From positions 1 through 64,000 of the IMG/VR virus record IMGVR_UViG_3300023117_000010: a stretch of DNA of 64,000 nucleotides. One strand, written 5' to 3'. A program made the position numbers and the translations under genes. Shown here one piece after another: positions 38,381 through 48,535 of the stretch (position 1 is the stretch's first letter; each line of letters opens with the position of its first letter). The DNA is from a virus. The notes under the pieces are model-generated. The model worked only from the letters and a program-made list of their open reading frames with translations. It was not told where the DNA came from and did no database searches.

Positions 38381-40792
38381 ACGCTCTTCATAAGGAGAGC
38401 GATAGACCTCATCGTATACTTCCTGTGGAGATTGGTGATCAAGGAAGTAATCGTCTTCGACACCTTGCTTCTTATCTATCATATAATCTGCATATTCTAT
38501 TGCAAGATCATGAGCATCATCTTCCCCATGCCCCTCTTCTATAAGTTCTGGATATCTTTCGTTGTAGTAGTCCATCCATTCTTCGCTAGAATCTGATATT
38601 TTTCTAGAAGATTGCTTTGGGACATTATCCTCTTGCTTAACACCTTTACCATCCATCTTTGAACGGTCGGCTTCACCCTTGTACTTATCTTTATTCTTTT
38701 CAGTACGTTCATCGTTGTCAGCGTATGGGGCTTCGCCACCCGGCTGTACAAACTCACGAACATCTTCATACTCAGGGCCGGGGTCTTGATGTTCTACACC
38801 GATAGCCTTTGAAGTTTCTTCAACATTAATGTTGCGATACTTATCTCCTTCTTTGCCACCGATTTCCTTATCAATGTTTACGCTATCTGAATCTTCAGAA
38901 GCAACAGGCAGGCCGGGCGCACTTACTTGAAGTTGAGCCATTTCGCCTACTGATTCTACAATAATTGAAGCGTATTTTTCATTTAAGCCTTTATTCATGT
39001 AAACCTCTATTAATTTCTCTTCAATTGGAGTGAGTGAGGATGTGGCAGTTAAACCTTCCATCATCTTCTTTCTTCTTTTAGGATTCATTGTTTGATTTGG
39101 TGGCGGGTTTCCTTGTAGACCTTTTACCATTTGATCATTATTTCTACCGTCACCTTGTCCTCCAGCACCAGACATATCTTGTGTTATTTGATCGTCTGGA
39201 TTATTATTGTTTACATTTGGGTTATTATTCATATTTGGAGGAAGTGGCCCTCTATCTGCATCAACTCCCTTTGAACGCAAAGGATAACCTTTTTGTCCAT
39301 AAAGATTACTTCTCATAATATAGTCATGCCATGTTTGATTAGGAATTTCATACTGTTGTCTCTTATTGGCTCCAGCAGGATATGGGTCTGGTCTACCAAC
39401 GGACTTTTCAACTTCTTGAAGAGGTTGGCGCCCGTCTGGACCTACTGGATATGATTGCCATCTTCTTTTGAGTTCATCCCAAATAGGACCACTGTATAAC
39501 TGCATTGCTTCTTTTTTGATAAACTCGTCTTCAATTCCAATAAACTTTGAAACAGACGCTTCTCTAGTTGAGATTCTTTGAGGATTAATTTCATAAGCAA
39601 TTAAGTTTGCTTCTGTCATTAAATCTACTAGTTCATTTTTATTATTGCTATAAAATTCTCTAACTTCAGGACGCCTATCTCCTTTAAGAACTTCCCAGAG
39701 TTGTCTAGCAGCACTTGCAATTTTTTCATGAGCGCCTTCTGCGCTTGTTTCAGGGTTCATCCAATCTTCAACCCATTTGTCTGCAAGTTTAGAGTGACCA
39801 GACTGTTCTGCCATAGAAATTAATTTTTGACCGATAGGAAGAAGCGAGTTTTCTACACTCGCTTCTCTTTGTTTATCAATCAAATCCATGCCACATTGAT
39901 CACACTTGCCTGAATGTCCTGTGTATTTAGAAATGTCTGACATTTCCATTTGACTTATTGGAGATAAAGAATCTTCCCATTCTAAATTATCTCCTGTCAT
40001 TTCTTGAGCGCAATGAGGACAGAGGAAGTGATCGTTACCTTTGATCTGATAAGCAGCATAATTACCTGCACCAGCGGTCTTCTCTTCCTTATTTTCTTCA
40101 TCAGTTTCTTCAGAAGACTTGTTGCGATTTCTCCACTTATCTCCGTGACCCGAGCGGTCCCAAAGTTCTTGATGGAGTTCTTCTAGATCTTCACCCATAG
40201 GCTCTTCAAGTCTCTTTAATTGTTGAACAAGGTTTTTAATTTTATTCAGCAATTCTTCATCAGAAAGATCTTTATGAGCAGAAGCAGTTCTGTCCCATTC
40301 TTCGTATTGATTAGGATCGTTTTCCCACATATCAGTTACAGGGCGAGATTCTACAGCCTCAACAAAAGAATCAACTATCTCTCCATAAAGATCTACTTGA
40401 TTTTGCATATCTAGTGAAGATAACTTTTGTTCCCAGTCTGTTGCTAACTCTTCAAATCCTGCTTCTTTCATTACTTTAAGATAATCTTCAATACCCGGGG
40501 CAATAACTGGTCCTTCATTTTCTTCGGGCATAAAGTTCTCTGCATTTTTAGTTAAGTAAGAAACAGTGGCTTCGTAAACCATTTTAGGATCTACATCATA
40601 TTGATAAGCAAACTTATCAGTAACGTCTTTAATTTCCTTTTCAATAATACTAACTCTGTTAACATTTTCATCAATAAAGTTGCCAAACCTTTTTTCTGTT
40701 TCCATCTGAGATGCAAGGATAGCACTACGAGGATTTTTCTCTTTTGCGTCTGCTTGCATTTGCAATTCTATATTTTCAAATAAATCGCTCAT
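38378..40792 (-). CDS. Large putative virion protein with zinc ribbon (804 aa)
   Basis: ATG 40792 overlaps the preceding TAA (TAATG). A zinc ribbon (CPHCAQEM... CDQCGMDL, residues about 260-305) closely resembles the first ribbon of the giant protein. A central region (SGPIWDELKRRWQSYPVGPD) precedes a Pro/Asn/Gly-rich low-complexity segment (about 520-580). Sites such as RTAS, KTAG, KIAS and REAS (twice) resemble processing sites. The C-terminus is acidic. Placement between portal and terminase suggests head or scaffold function, but no family is recognised. Confidence 0.8.
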   Translation of the reverse strand: MSDLFENIELQMQADAKEKNPRSAILASQMETEKRFGNFIDENVNRVSIIEKEIKDVTDKFAYQYDVDPKMVYEATVSYLTKNAENFMPEENEGPVIAPGIEDYLKVMKEAGFEELATDWEQKLSSLDMQNQVDLYGEIVDSFVEAVESRPVTDMWENDPNQYEEWDRTASAHKDLSDEELLNKIKNLVQQLKRLEEPMGEDLEELHQELWDRSGHGDKWRNRNKSSEETDEENKEEKTAGAGNYAAYQIKGNDHFLCPHCAQEMTGDNLEWEDSLSPISQMEMSDISKYTGHSGKCDQCGMDLIDKQREASVENSLLPIGQKLISMAEQSGHSKLADKWVEDWMNPETSAEGAHEKIASAARQLWEVLKGDRRPEVREFYSNNKNELVDLMTEANLIAYEINPQRISTREASVSKFIGIEDEFIKKEAMQLYSGPIWDELKRRWQSYPVGPDGRQPLQEVEKSVGRPDPYPAGANKRQQYEIPNQTWHDYIMRSNLYGQKGYPLRSKGVDADRGPLPPNMNNNPNVNNNNPDDQITQDMSGAGGQGDGRNNDQMVKGLQGNPPPNQTMNPKRRKKMMEGLTATSSLTPIEEKLIEVYMNKGLNEKYASIIVESVGEMAQLQVSAPGLPVASEDSDSVNIDKEIGGKEGDKYRNINVEETSKAIGVEHQDPGPEYEDVREFVQPGGEAPYADNDERTEKNKDKYKGEADRSKMDGKGVKQEDNVPKQSSRKISDSSEEWMDYYNERYPELIEEGHGEDDAHDLAIEYADYMIDKKQGVEDDYFLDHQSPQEVYDEVYRSPYEER

Positions 40793-43632
40793 TATAGTAA
40801 CCATCCTTCGTCTTCTTCATCATCATTTTTATAAAAATCAGAATTATTTAATCTTTCGTATGAATCCCAATAGTCTTTATATTTACCTTCTGGACTGTCT
40901 CTAAATTCATCATCTTTTCGCCACTGTTCTTCCATTTCTTCATGTTCTGCTCTATATAAAGGATCTTCTTCAAGTCGTCTTTCGTGTTCTTCATCCCAAG
41001 CCCTATTTGCGGCTTCCATTTCTGGAGTTATTTCACTATCTGAAAGTTCTCCAAGATATTCATTCAAAAGATCCATCAAACTTTTTTCTCCTGCGTAAGA
41101 CTCAATTGCAAAATTATTAATACCGGGCAAAAGGTTTTCAAGTTCTTGAATAGAAGTTATATTATTATACTTAGGATTTAAGGACTGAATTTTTAGTACA
41201 GCATTTTGAATGGCTTCTTCTTGATTTAATCCCACTTCTTTTCCTCTTTTAATAATTCCATTAATAAGCATAAATGCAACTTCTTCAGGCCCCCGAGAGG
41301 CAGTCTTAACATCTGCAACAACTTTTCTTCTGACATTTTCTACATTTTTCATAAATTCAGATATAAGATCTTGTCTCTTACCATCTTCTACAAAAGCAAC
41401 CTTTTGTGAAAATTCATTAAATGCCATCTTAGCAACTTCTTGAGCATCGCTAAGAATTGATGTAGATAGATTATTAACAAACCCAATTGAATCTGTAATT
41501 ACTACCTGATTCCAATCAATTGAAGCGGCTTCTTTTTCCATCTCATCAGCAATAATAACCATAGATTCTCCACCACCGGGACCGACTTGACTGCCGAGGG
41601 AGGCTTCTCTGGCAAATTCGTATTTCGGCAAAGAGTCTACATATTCTTGCTCGCCCATAAATTGATCATTAGAAAGGCTTGCTTGACAAAATAGGATTTC
41701 ATTATTAATAGCATCTCTTGCTTCAACAAGCATTCCTACTTCGCCAACATTTTTAGTAATGGCAAGTTTATTATTGATTTCGCTAAGTAAAGCGCGTGAT
41801 TCCTTAATTCTATCTGAGTAAGTATTACGGTTCTTAGAATTCTGCAAAGAATCAAACCACTCTCCATCTAGATGAGAGGTTATCTTAATAAATAAATCTT
41901 CGTTTGCAGAAGATACTTTTTGATCCTCTACAACTTCTACATCTTCAAGCATAAATTCATATTCGGAACCATTTTCAGATACAACACTTGCCATTTTGCC
42001 ATACAGGGTTTCCCAAACATTTGAAACCTTGCCGACTCCGACGTTGGATCTGACAAATACTCCCGGTCTGATGGAAGGATCATCTTCCAACTTTAGTTTG
42101 TCAGCCACTTCATCTGCCTCCTGTTTATCAGCGCCTTCATTTTTTAATATTTCTACAATATCCCCTCTAGTCATTTGAGGATCTTTTGCAACATAATCTT
42201 TTGCCATATCTTCAAAGAATCCATCCGAATCAGATTCAGCAAAAAAGTCTCCATCAGCAGTGTCACCCGGGGCACTCATATATCCGCCACCAGTTCCGCT
42301 AAAATCGTTTGGACCGGGAGCGCCCTCTAAACTATCATTCAGACCACCCGGACCATCTATATCCATACCAGCACTATATGGGAAATCTCCACTTGCACCC
42401 AAATCTAAATCTTCTGGGGCATCGCTTGGAGCGCCTGACATTTCTTCTTCACCCGCACCTTCTGCTCCATCTCTTGGAATAGCAGCAGCATGAGCCTCTT
42501 CATCAGAAGCCCCATTTTCTTTTAGAATTGTAATAATTTGATCTTTATCAACTCCAGAATCTTGTAGGGCTAAACCAATTTCTCTCCATGATAGATCAAC
42601 TGAAGTTTTTACACTTGAAAATCTCCAAGGCTCTTCATAGTAACGATCATAAAATTCTGGGTCTGCCCCCATATACAAAAATTGTTTTTTATTACCCTCT
42701 TCGTCAAATTCTGGCTCTACAAGACGATTTTCAAACTTTTGTTTTTGTGAAGCCCAATATCTTTGAACATGATCAATCATCCATTCCCAGATTTCTTGCC
42801 AATTAATCATATTTTCTTGAATAGCATGTTGAGGGTGTGTTTCTTCAACAGATTGATTATATGGCTCTACCGCCATATGCATTACTTCTTTTACAAAATC
42901 TTCTGGGTTTCTAATCATATGATTAGTGATCATAGCAAATAAAACATCATAGGGGCGAGAGCCGCCGTTCATTCCACCCATCATAATAGCCTCAACATCT
43001 GGGTTTAAGGCGTCCCCTTTGCCCATAATAAGATCTTTGATCATCTCTGTACTATCATTTGAGGCGGCTTCTTTAGCAAAAAGTTCTTTATTGAGTTGTG
43101 ATATGGAGTTTTGAGAAACATCAAACTTTTCAAGGATATTTCTTAAAGTTTCAGGATTCATATTAGCCTTGTCTTCTTCAGCAGAATTGATTAATTCTTT
43201 AATTGCCTCTGGAGGAATATCGTCATATTTATAACCGGGATCAGCATAATCAGCATAAGCATTATCTTCATGAGGTTTTTCTGTAAACTTATTTACATCT
43301 TGATCACCTTCATCAAGATTAATATTTTTAATAGCATCTACGGCCTCATCTCTTAGATATCCTATTTCAAGTAATTTATCTAAGATTTCTCCCATATCTA
43401 TATTAGCCTCATACATGGCTTTGGCTGCTTGTAGTGCGTTTACCCCAGAAGACTTTAAGTTTTCTTTAATATGAGGATTTTCTTTAAATACAAGCATTAT
43501 AGCCATTTTTGCTATTTTGGGATCAAAACCTGCTGCTACCATTTCATTTGAAATGTTACCAATATTACTATATCTAATTTCGGGCAATTGACTAGCATAA
43601 TTTATTGCGCTAGATAAATCGTATTTAGCCAT
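40792..43632 (-). CDS. Large acidic putative virion protein with repeated helical modules (946 aa)
   Basis: No family recognised. UBA-like three-helix motifs recur: LLEIGYLRDEAVDAIKNI near residue 90, TILKENGASDEEAHAAA near 370, and EILKNEGADKQEADEVA near 490. A KOW/SH3-like strand segment follows (FVRSNVGVGKVSNVW). Putative processing sites include KEAAS (twice), KMAS, REAS and KTAS. The end is highly acidic (KNDDEEDEGWLL). AAGGA precedes ATG. Adjacent to terminase and portal; scaffold, head or injected protein are all possible. Confidence 0.8.
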   Translation of the reverse strand: MAKYDLSSAINYASQLPEIRYSNIGNISNEMVAAGFDPKIAKMAIMLVFKENPHIKENLKSSGVNALQAAKAMYEANIDMGEILDKLLEIGYLRDEAVDAIKNINLDEGDQDVNKFTEKPHEDNAYADYADPGYKYDDIPPEAIKELINSAEEDKANMNPETLRNILEKFDVSQNSISQLNKELFAKEAASNDSTEMIKDLIMGKGDALNPDVEAIMMGGMNGGSRPYDVLFAMITNHMIRNPEDFVKEVMHMAVEPYNQSVEETHPQHAIQENMINWQEIWEWMIDHVQRYWASQKQKFENRLVEPEFDEEGNKKQFLYMGADPEFYDRYYEEPWRFSSVKTSVDLSWREIGLALQDSGVDKDQIITILKENGASDEEAHAAAIPRDGAEGAGEEEMSGAPSDAPEDLDLGASGDFPYSAGMDIDGPGGLNDSLEGAPGPNDFSGTGGGYMSAPGDTADGDFFAESDSDGFFEDMAKDYVAKDPQMTRGDIVEILKNEGADKQEADEVADKLKLEDDPSIRPGVFVRSNVGVGKVSNVWETLYGKMASVVSENGSEYEFMLEDVEVVEDQKVSSANEDLFIKITSHLDGEWFDSLQNSKNRNTYSDRIKESRALLSEINNKLAITKNVGEVGMLVEARDAINNEILFCQASLSNDQFMGEQEYVDSLPKYEFAREASLGSQVGPGGGESMVIIADEMEKEAASIDWNQVVITDSIGFVNNLSTSILSDAQEVAKMAFNEFSQKVAFVEDGKRQDLISEFMKNVENVRRKVVADVKTASRGPEEVAFMLINGIIKRGKEVGLNQEEAIQNAVLKIQSLNPKYNNITSIQELENLLPGINNFAIESYAGEKSLMDLLNEYLGELSDSEITPEMEAANRAWDEEHERRLEEDPLYRAEHEEMEEQWRKDDEFRDSPEGKYKDYWDSYERLNNSDFYKNDDEEDEGWLL

Positions 43633-43665
43633 TAAGAATCCTTAAATAAATGCATTTACTACCAA

Positions 43666-45600
43666 TTATAGTGTCGGACGACGGGTTTTACTGTAACCGA
43701 ACCTACTAGGAGTTTGTTTTGCACTTCTTGTTCTCATAGGTTTAGGCTTTTTTGAATAAAAATGAGCAAAAGATTCGGGAGTTTCAGCACCGATTGCGTT
43801 TTTAGTATAACCTCCCATAGCACCCATCGCCATCCCCGAAGATAGACCTTCTAGATTAATAAAATCACCTACTAGGTAGTCTACAACTTCCATTAAACAG
43901 TCTGCGATATCCTTTGTGGTAACAGGACCAACATTTTGTTTTACGACACGATTTCCCTTTTGCTGCAAGAACTTTAATTCATTTTTAGTAAGTTCTAGAA
44001 GAGGAAAGTCAGCAGGAGCATGTACAAGACCTAAATTGATAGCAGTTTTAAATCTTTCCGCTCTAGCATAATTAAGTTTTTCAGTAGCGACAACCTCTCT
44101 AATCATAGTATCGCCAACTTGGTTTCTACGAGTCTGCTTTCTTAACCATTGAATTAAACCTTTTGATTGGAATTGGTCGAAACTAAAATCTTTTGGTCTA
44201 AAATTAATAATATTTTCAAGAATTTCATCTTGAACATCCAAATAGTTAATAGTATGATCTGGAAAGTCAGCAGGAATCCACGCATGGATATAATCAAAAA
44301 ATACATGAGGTACATTTCTTCCCTGATCATCTAAATGATGTTCAACATGCCCAATAGCAAGACCAAAATTAGCAGTAGTTGTTGAAGGGTCACAATGTCC
44401 CTTAAAAAGAACTTCTGGACCATAACCAGAACGATCTTGCTTTGTCTTTAATGTTCTTCCATTCCAAGTCTTAAACACATCGTCAACTTTATTAGGATCT
44501 AAGAATCCATCTACAACTTCTGCAAACTTGGAACGACGTTCAACTGAAAACTTTTCTGGGTTACGCTCTTCTTCAAGAGCCATTGCCTCATCCTCTACTG
44601 GAGAAAGCACGATTGCATTTTTAAATCTTCTTTCGGGATCTTTGTCCCAATCTTTATACAATTCCCAAGAAGGAAATTGAAAACCCATCATTCTATAGTC
44701 CAAAATTTCAGAAGACTTTTGTTCTTGTTCAGGCAAAATATCCATTGCAACAAGATAATTATTATAAAACTTACCGACTTTTGTATATGGAGAAGAATTT
44801 TCAAAGATAAGAGCATCTTCTTTAAACTGGTCAAGAGCGGGTCGCGCTGCTTCTATGATTTCATCTGCTCCCGATTTACTATTAATTCCTTCCATCATGT
44901 GAGCCATCTCATCCATAATAAGAACCATTGTAGCCTCTCCACGAATAGTAGAAGCGTTAGCAGCCGATGGTTTTATTCTAATCGAAGCCAAATCGCGTTC
45001 ACTTTTAAAAGCACTTCTTGCTTTTAGTTGATTTGCTTTTTCAATATCTGCGGGAGTCATGAGACTAATTTCTTTTTCAAGAAATTTAGACCAATAAGGT
45101 TTTAATGCATCGCATGATGTGATAGATCCTGTGATATCTGCAAACTGATATCTTTTTGCTTGGTCTTCTGATGCAGCAATCGTTGTTACCCAAATTGCTT
45201 TATCTCGGTCAATACCATACTTATCTTGAGGATTGTCCATGTTAATTAAATCATAAATCTTTTTAGCAACGGCAAGACCTGTTATGTGGCCCTTAGAAGA
45301 ACGACGCCCTCCAATCAACATCACTTCTCTAAAATGATTATATCCACGGTCCCTTAGAATTCCAACTCTTTCTCTTATCTGCGGAGAAAGCATAACTTCG
45401 CCAGACTTATTATAAACCCATTCGTCAAGGATATCTTCCTCAAAAGGAGTAAGTTCTTCTAAAAAGATTAATTTTAATAAAACTCTTTGTCTTGGATAAA
45501 GAGGTTTATTACAGTACTCATCTGATTCAGCAAATTCTACAATTGAAACTTTCTTGTCTTTAAGATTTAAAGAAAAGAAATCAATAAGATCAGTTCCCAT
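43666..45600 (-). CDS. terL: Large terminase subunit
   Basis: 644 aa. The ATPase domain carries a P-loop-like GGRRSSKG (97-104) and Walker B VLIMDE (226-231, D230 and E231). The C-terminal half has the nuclease-type CDPSTTTANFGLAIGH and later FDYIHAWIP segments with conserved acidic residues. TerL pumps DNA into the prohead through the portal and cuts the concatemer. The P-loop has Ser-Lys-Gly where Gly-Lys-Ser/Thr is usual; terminases tolerate variation. Preceded by the small-terminase candidate and followed by the putative virion genes. Confidence 0.92.
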   Translation of the reverse strand: MGTDLIDFFSLNLKDKKVSIVEFAESDEYCNKPLYPRQRVLLKLIFLEELTPFEEDILDEWVYNKSGEVMLSPQIRERVGILRDRGYNHFREVMLIGGRRSSKGHITGLAVAKKIYDLINMDNPQDKYGIDRDKAIWVTTIAASEDQAKRYQFADITGSITSCDALKPYWSKFLEKEISLMTPADIEKANQLKARSAFKSERDLASIRIKPSAANASTIRGEATMVLIMDEMAHMMEGINSKSGADEIIEAARPALDQFKEDALIFENSSPYTKVGKFYNNYLVAMDILPEQEQKSSEILDYRMMGFQFPSWELYKDWDKDPERRFKNAIVLSPVEDEAMALEEERNPEKFSVERRSKFAEVVDGFLDPNKVDDVFKTWNGRTLKTKQDRSGYGPEVLFKGHCDPSTTTANFGLAIGHVEHHLDDQGRNVPHVFFDYIHAWIPADFPDHTINYLDVQDEILENIINFRPKDFSFDQFQSKGLIQWLRKQTRRNQVGDTMIREVVATEKLNYARAERFKTAINLGLVHAPADFPLLELTKNELKFLQQKGNRVVKQNVGPVTTKDIADCLMEVVDYLVGDFINLEGLSSGMAMGAMGGYTKNAIGAETPESFAHFYSKKPKPMRTRSAKQTPSRFGYSKTRRPTL

Positions 45601-45926
45601 TATTCAATTTCCTCAATGTCTTCATTTAATTCTTTTGCTTTCTTGACTTCATACTGCTTTTTATCGAAATCAAAGCCAGATATAGGATCAACCCGATCAA
45701 TTATATTAACAATAAGTTTCGGGTAGTCATCTCCTTCTTCAAGGTGCCAATCTGCGTCTGCTTCAAACCCGGCGTCATGAAGTTTACCTTCTAACTCAAC
45801 AATCATATTCCACATATTTTCAAAGTTACCAGTGGCATCTTTATATTTATATTCAATTCTGCCAACCACATCTTTGATTTTTATAATCTCTTCATCATAA
45901 AGATTAATCGCACTACTCTGTTCCAT
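45600..45926 (-). CDS. Acidic protein of unknown function (108 aa)
   Basis: ATG 45926 with GAGG 6 nt upstream; ATG 45929 also possible. Strand-helix pattern (KIKDVVGRIEYKYKDATG, NMIVELEGKLHDAG) and acidic C-terminus (ELNEDIEEIE). It lies between the small- and large-terminase candidates and shares bases with the terL start. Confidence 0.7.
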   Translation of the reverse strand: MEQSSAINLYDEEIIKIKDVVGRIEYKYKDATGNFENMWNMIVELEGKLHDAGFEADADWHLEEGDDYPKLIVNIIDRVDPISGFDFDKKQYEVKKAKELNEDIEEIE

Positions 45927-46638
45927 CATCAACCTCTTCCTGTTCTACTGTGACTATTTCTTTATAGTCACCCAAATCTTGTGGCATTTCTGGCTCTCCT
46001 ACGGAAGCCTTAGTATTCTCTGCTTCAATGGCTAAAGTCTCTCCTTGAGCAATTTCTTTTGCTCTTGCCGCTACTTCAGCATGTAGTTCTGGAGGGACTA
46101 TTTCCCTAATTGCTTGAACCATTGACTTAACTTGAAGCATCATCTTTTCTTCAAGAACAGAATACCCTCCACTCATTAATTCTTCACGCAATTCAATTGC
46201 TTTAATAATATCTTTAGGTTCTACATGAAAGTCTTCATATATTAATTGATCCCATCCTTTTTGAATAAAAACATCTAAGTAAGCCTTCCCAGAAATAATT
46301 CGAATATCATTTTCGGCATTTGCCTTTTCATATTCTTCTGCATGTTTATCAATAATCGCACGATAAGCAGACTTTTCTAAATTAAGATGAGATTCTTTAT
46401 GCCGTTGCACAGAACGATAACTAATATCTTCTCCTGCTGATTGCAAAGACTCAGCAATTTTGCGAACACTAAATCCACGAATTAACATCATATCAACATT
46501 AACGCGCCATTTAGATTGACATACTTTACAACGACTAGATGTGAAAACATCAAAGAGTTCATTATCTCCTGCTGCTGGTAGTTTTCCTCCATCTTTATTA
46601 TTCTTTTTTTCTGGCTTATTATTTGGAATCTTTGGCAT
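45913..46638 (-). CDS. Small terminase subunit candidate, HTH protein (241 aa)
   Basis: A CxxC (CKVCQSKW, residues about 37-44) is followed by a helix-turn-helix (FSVRKIAESLQSAGED, then ISYRSVQRHKESHL). A long helical middle suits oligomerisation, and the tail is acidic. Position two genes before terL, DNA-binding N-terminus and helical core fit a small terminase that recognises the packaging site. Direct family proof is not visible; a regulator is the alternative. Confidence 0.6.
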   Translation of the reverse strand: MPKIPNNKPEKKNNKDGGKLPAAGDNELFDVFTSSRCKVCQSKWRVNVDMMLIRGFSVRKIAESLQSAGEDISYRSVQRHKESHLNLEKSAYRAIIDKHAEEYEKANAENDIRIISGKAYLDVFIQKGWDQLIYEDFHVEPKDIIKAIELREELMSGGYSVLEEKMMLQVKSMVQAIREIVPPELHAEVAARAKEIAQGETLAIEAENTKASVGEPEMPQDLGDYKEIVTVEQEEVDDGTE

Positions 46639-46644
46639 AATTAA

Positions 46645-46983
46645 TTACCTATAAAAACTTGCACCATTAACTTTACGCTGATGTTCGCTGTTAACTTTGC
46701 GACCTTCAGGATGAGTTCTATTATACATTCCTTGTTCTACAGAAGGATCTGGCACCCCACTATTAGGATAGATTTCTCTCCTATACCTAGTTCTCATATG
46801 TTCTTTAAAAAGAATAGGATTCTTATGATGAATTCTGTTACCTGCTCTTACATCTGCTTTTAAGATCATATCGGTAATGTAATCTAATTGAGCAGGAGTT
46901 AGAGTAGGATCATTAATATCAAATTCATAATATTCTTCTTCAAAAGTTAAATCTTCAAATTTATTATTAACTTCTTCACTCAT
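46645..46983 (-). CDS. Protein of unknown function (112 aa)
   Basis: ATG 46983 (MSEEVNNKFEDLTFE) with GGAGAG upstream. Acidic first half; basic second half with RTRYRREIYPNSGVPDPSVE and HRKN-like stretches. Overlaps the end of the sigma-like gene by 8 bp. No family recognised. Confidence 0.7.
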   Translation of the reverse strand: MSEEVNNKFEDLTFEEEYYEFDINDPTLTPAQLDYITDMILKADVRAGNRIHHKNPILFKEHMRTRYRREIYPNSGVPDPSVEQGMYNRTHPEGRKVNSEHQRKVNGASFYR

Positions 46984-47314
46984 CAGACTCTCCAAAGTAT
47001 ATATCCGCTAACTGCTTTGATGCCGCTTCAACATACTGCCCGACAGACACTGTAGTTATACCCATAATTTCAGCAACATCTTTTTGTTTTTTATCTAAAA
47101 TAACATTTAAATAAAAAGCCTGTTTCTTTCTTGGACTCAATTCATTAAGACCCATTCCTAAGTCATAAAAAGAAATTGCAACATTTTGATGTTCAATTAC
47201 TGTTTCCCCAGTTGACCTAACATACTCTCTAAATTGCATATAGTTTCTATACAATTCTCTCATAACTTTATGCTTACTAACTGGTTCTATTTTTCTTTTT
47301 TTAGACTTTTTCAT
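46976..47314 (-). CDS. Sigma-70 region-4-like protein (112 aa)
   Basis: The C-terminal half (LNELSPRKKQAFYLNVILD, KKQKDVAEIMGITTVSVGQY) has the four-helix region 4/HTH pattern of sigma factors. No region 2 is present and the N-terminus is basic. It could redirect host RNA polymerase to late phage promoters or act as a simple activator (inference). AAAGGAG precedes ATG 47314. Confidence 0.75.
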   Translation of the reverse strand: MKKSKKRKIEPVSKHKVMRELYRNYMQFREYVRSTGETVIEHQNVAISFYDLGMGLNELSPRKKQAFYLNVILDKKQKDVAEIMGITTVSVGQYVEAASKQLADIYFGESDE

Positions 47315-47846
47315 TACTCTCCTTTACCTCAAAATGAAATCTAGGAAAGTAACTCATGCCAACAGCAATAGCGTCTGTTTCGTCAAAGGGTATATCAGTT
47401 AACTTCCGCCCCTGCACTATTTCAGGGTATTGATCTATAACTAATCGTCTGATAATTGCTTTACTTACTGAAGAATCTCCAGTTAAAACATTTTTAACTG
47501 ATCTGGCAGATATATCTATCCACTCTAATTCATCTTCATATGCCATCACCTTACAAACTGCCATAACAGATAGAACTAATGGGACTTGTGGAGAAACACC
47601 AAAATTCCCTTTATTTGAAATTGGAGGAACAATTTCAGATATCACTCTTGTTATATTATTTTCTTCTAACAAGTCTCCAAACCAGTGGTACATATCATAT
47701 ATACCAGAATTTAAATACTCTTGATACTTTTCTTCTTTCTTTCTCTCTCTAGTTGAGTAGACTCCATGTTTTTTAATAACAGTACCTTCATCAAAGATAC
47801 AATACCCGAATCTTTTAAATCCGGGGTCAATCGAAAGTAGTCTCAT
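47301..47846 (-). CDS. ruvC: RuvC-like Holliday junction resolvase
   Basis: RNase H-fold acidic residues are visible in order: LSIDPGFKRFGY near residue 5, ISEIVPP near 75, and FDETDAIAVG near 155. RuvC enzymes cut Holliday junctions with two metals; phages use them to clear branched DNA before packaging. 181 aa is close to bacterial RuvC. ATG 47846 is preferred to 47876 because GAGGGGAG lies just upstream. Two further nuclease genes follow upstream. Confidence 0.85.
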   Translation of the reverse strand: MRLLSIDPGFKRFGYCIFDEGTVIKKHGVYSTRERKKEEKYQEYLNSGIYDMYHWFGDLLEENNITRVISEIVPPISNKGNFGVSPQVPLVLSVMAVCKVMAYEDELEWIDISARSVKNVLTGDSSVSKAIIRRLVIDQYPEIVQGRKLTDIPFDETDAIAVGMSYFPRFHFEVKESNEKV

Positions 47847-48535
47847 TGGCTCCCCTCTGTAATTATTCGTTCCCAAACTCTAGTCCATTTTGCATATATG
47901 TCATCCAAAAGAGACTGATCATATTGAATGCTTATTTCTCTGATATCGTGAGCAGGTAAACCACCTTTACCGGGAGTTCCACCTTTCCTAATAGCAAGAA
48001 TAAAAGCCTGATCTATTCCTGTCCAATGCATATAGCAATTTAATTGGGCTGTCCATTTTGCTAATGTTGGAGGATAGGGGCCAGTATCAAATTCAATATC
48101 GTTCATAGTTTTCATATCCACTATAAACGTTCCTTTGTTTGGGAATTCTGCAATGGTATCTACAGTGCCCTTCCCTGTCCATCCAGATTCATGATGATAT
48201 GTATATGTTCTTTCTACATTTTCTGGTTTTGCATAACCCATATCAACAATAATATTTTGATAGTAAGCGTGCCAGAAATGACCACAATCAAAGACTCTTC
48301 TTAATCCTGCTGATATTCTTTTAGACTCTTTTCCTGTAAGCCTTTTGTATAATTCTTCCTCTGAAGCAAAGCAATCACCAGAAGGGTGAAAACATTGATC
48401 TGGTTCTTTGCGACGATCATTTTCTATTTCAATGATCCATTTGTCAGGGAATTCCCCCTTATTCTGATACATCTCAATTCTAGAGGCTAAGATACTTCCA
48501 TCTGACAATTTTTTCATGAGTTTAGTGTCTAACAT
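47843..48535 (-). CDS. PD-(D/E)XK exonuclease, RecB/Cas4-like fold (230 aa)
   Basis: A typical core is visible: FWHAYYQNIIVDMG (helix with His), GKGTVDTIAEF (metal Asp), FIVDMKTMND (D-x-K catalytic pair) and KWTAQLNCYMHWTG (QxxxY-type motif). Such proteins degrade or trim DNA ends in recombination. Function with RecA and RuvC in the same array is likely. Overlaps both neighbours by a few bases. Confidence 0.85.
   Translation of the reverse strand: MLDTKLMKKLSDGSILASRIEMYQNKGEFPDKWIIEIENDRRKEPDQCFHPSGDCFASEEELYKRLTGKESKRISAGLRRVFDCGHFWHAYYQNIIVDMGYAKPENVERTYTYHHESGWTGKGTVDTIAEFPNKGTFIVDMKTMNDIEFDTGPYPPTLAKWTAQLNCYMHWTGIDQAFILAIRKGGTPGKGGLPAHDIREISIQYDQSLLDDIYAKWTRVWERIITEGSQ

Noticed and set aside
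42260-42493. Plus-strand Pro/Ser-rich frame
   Set aside because: Antisense of a Gly/Asp/Ala-rich stretch of the 946-aa gene.
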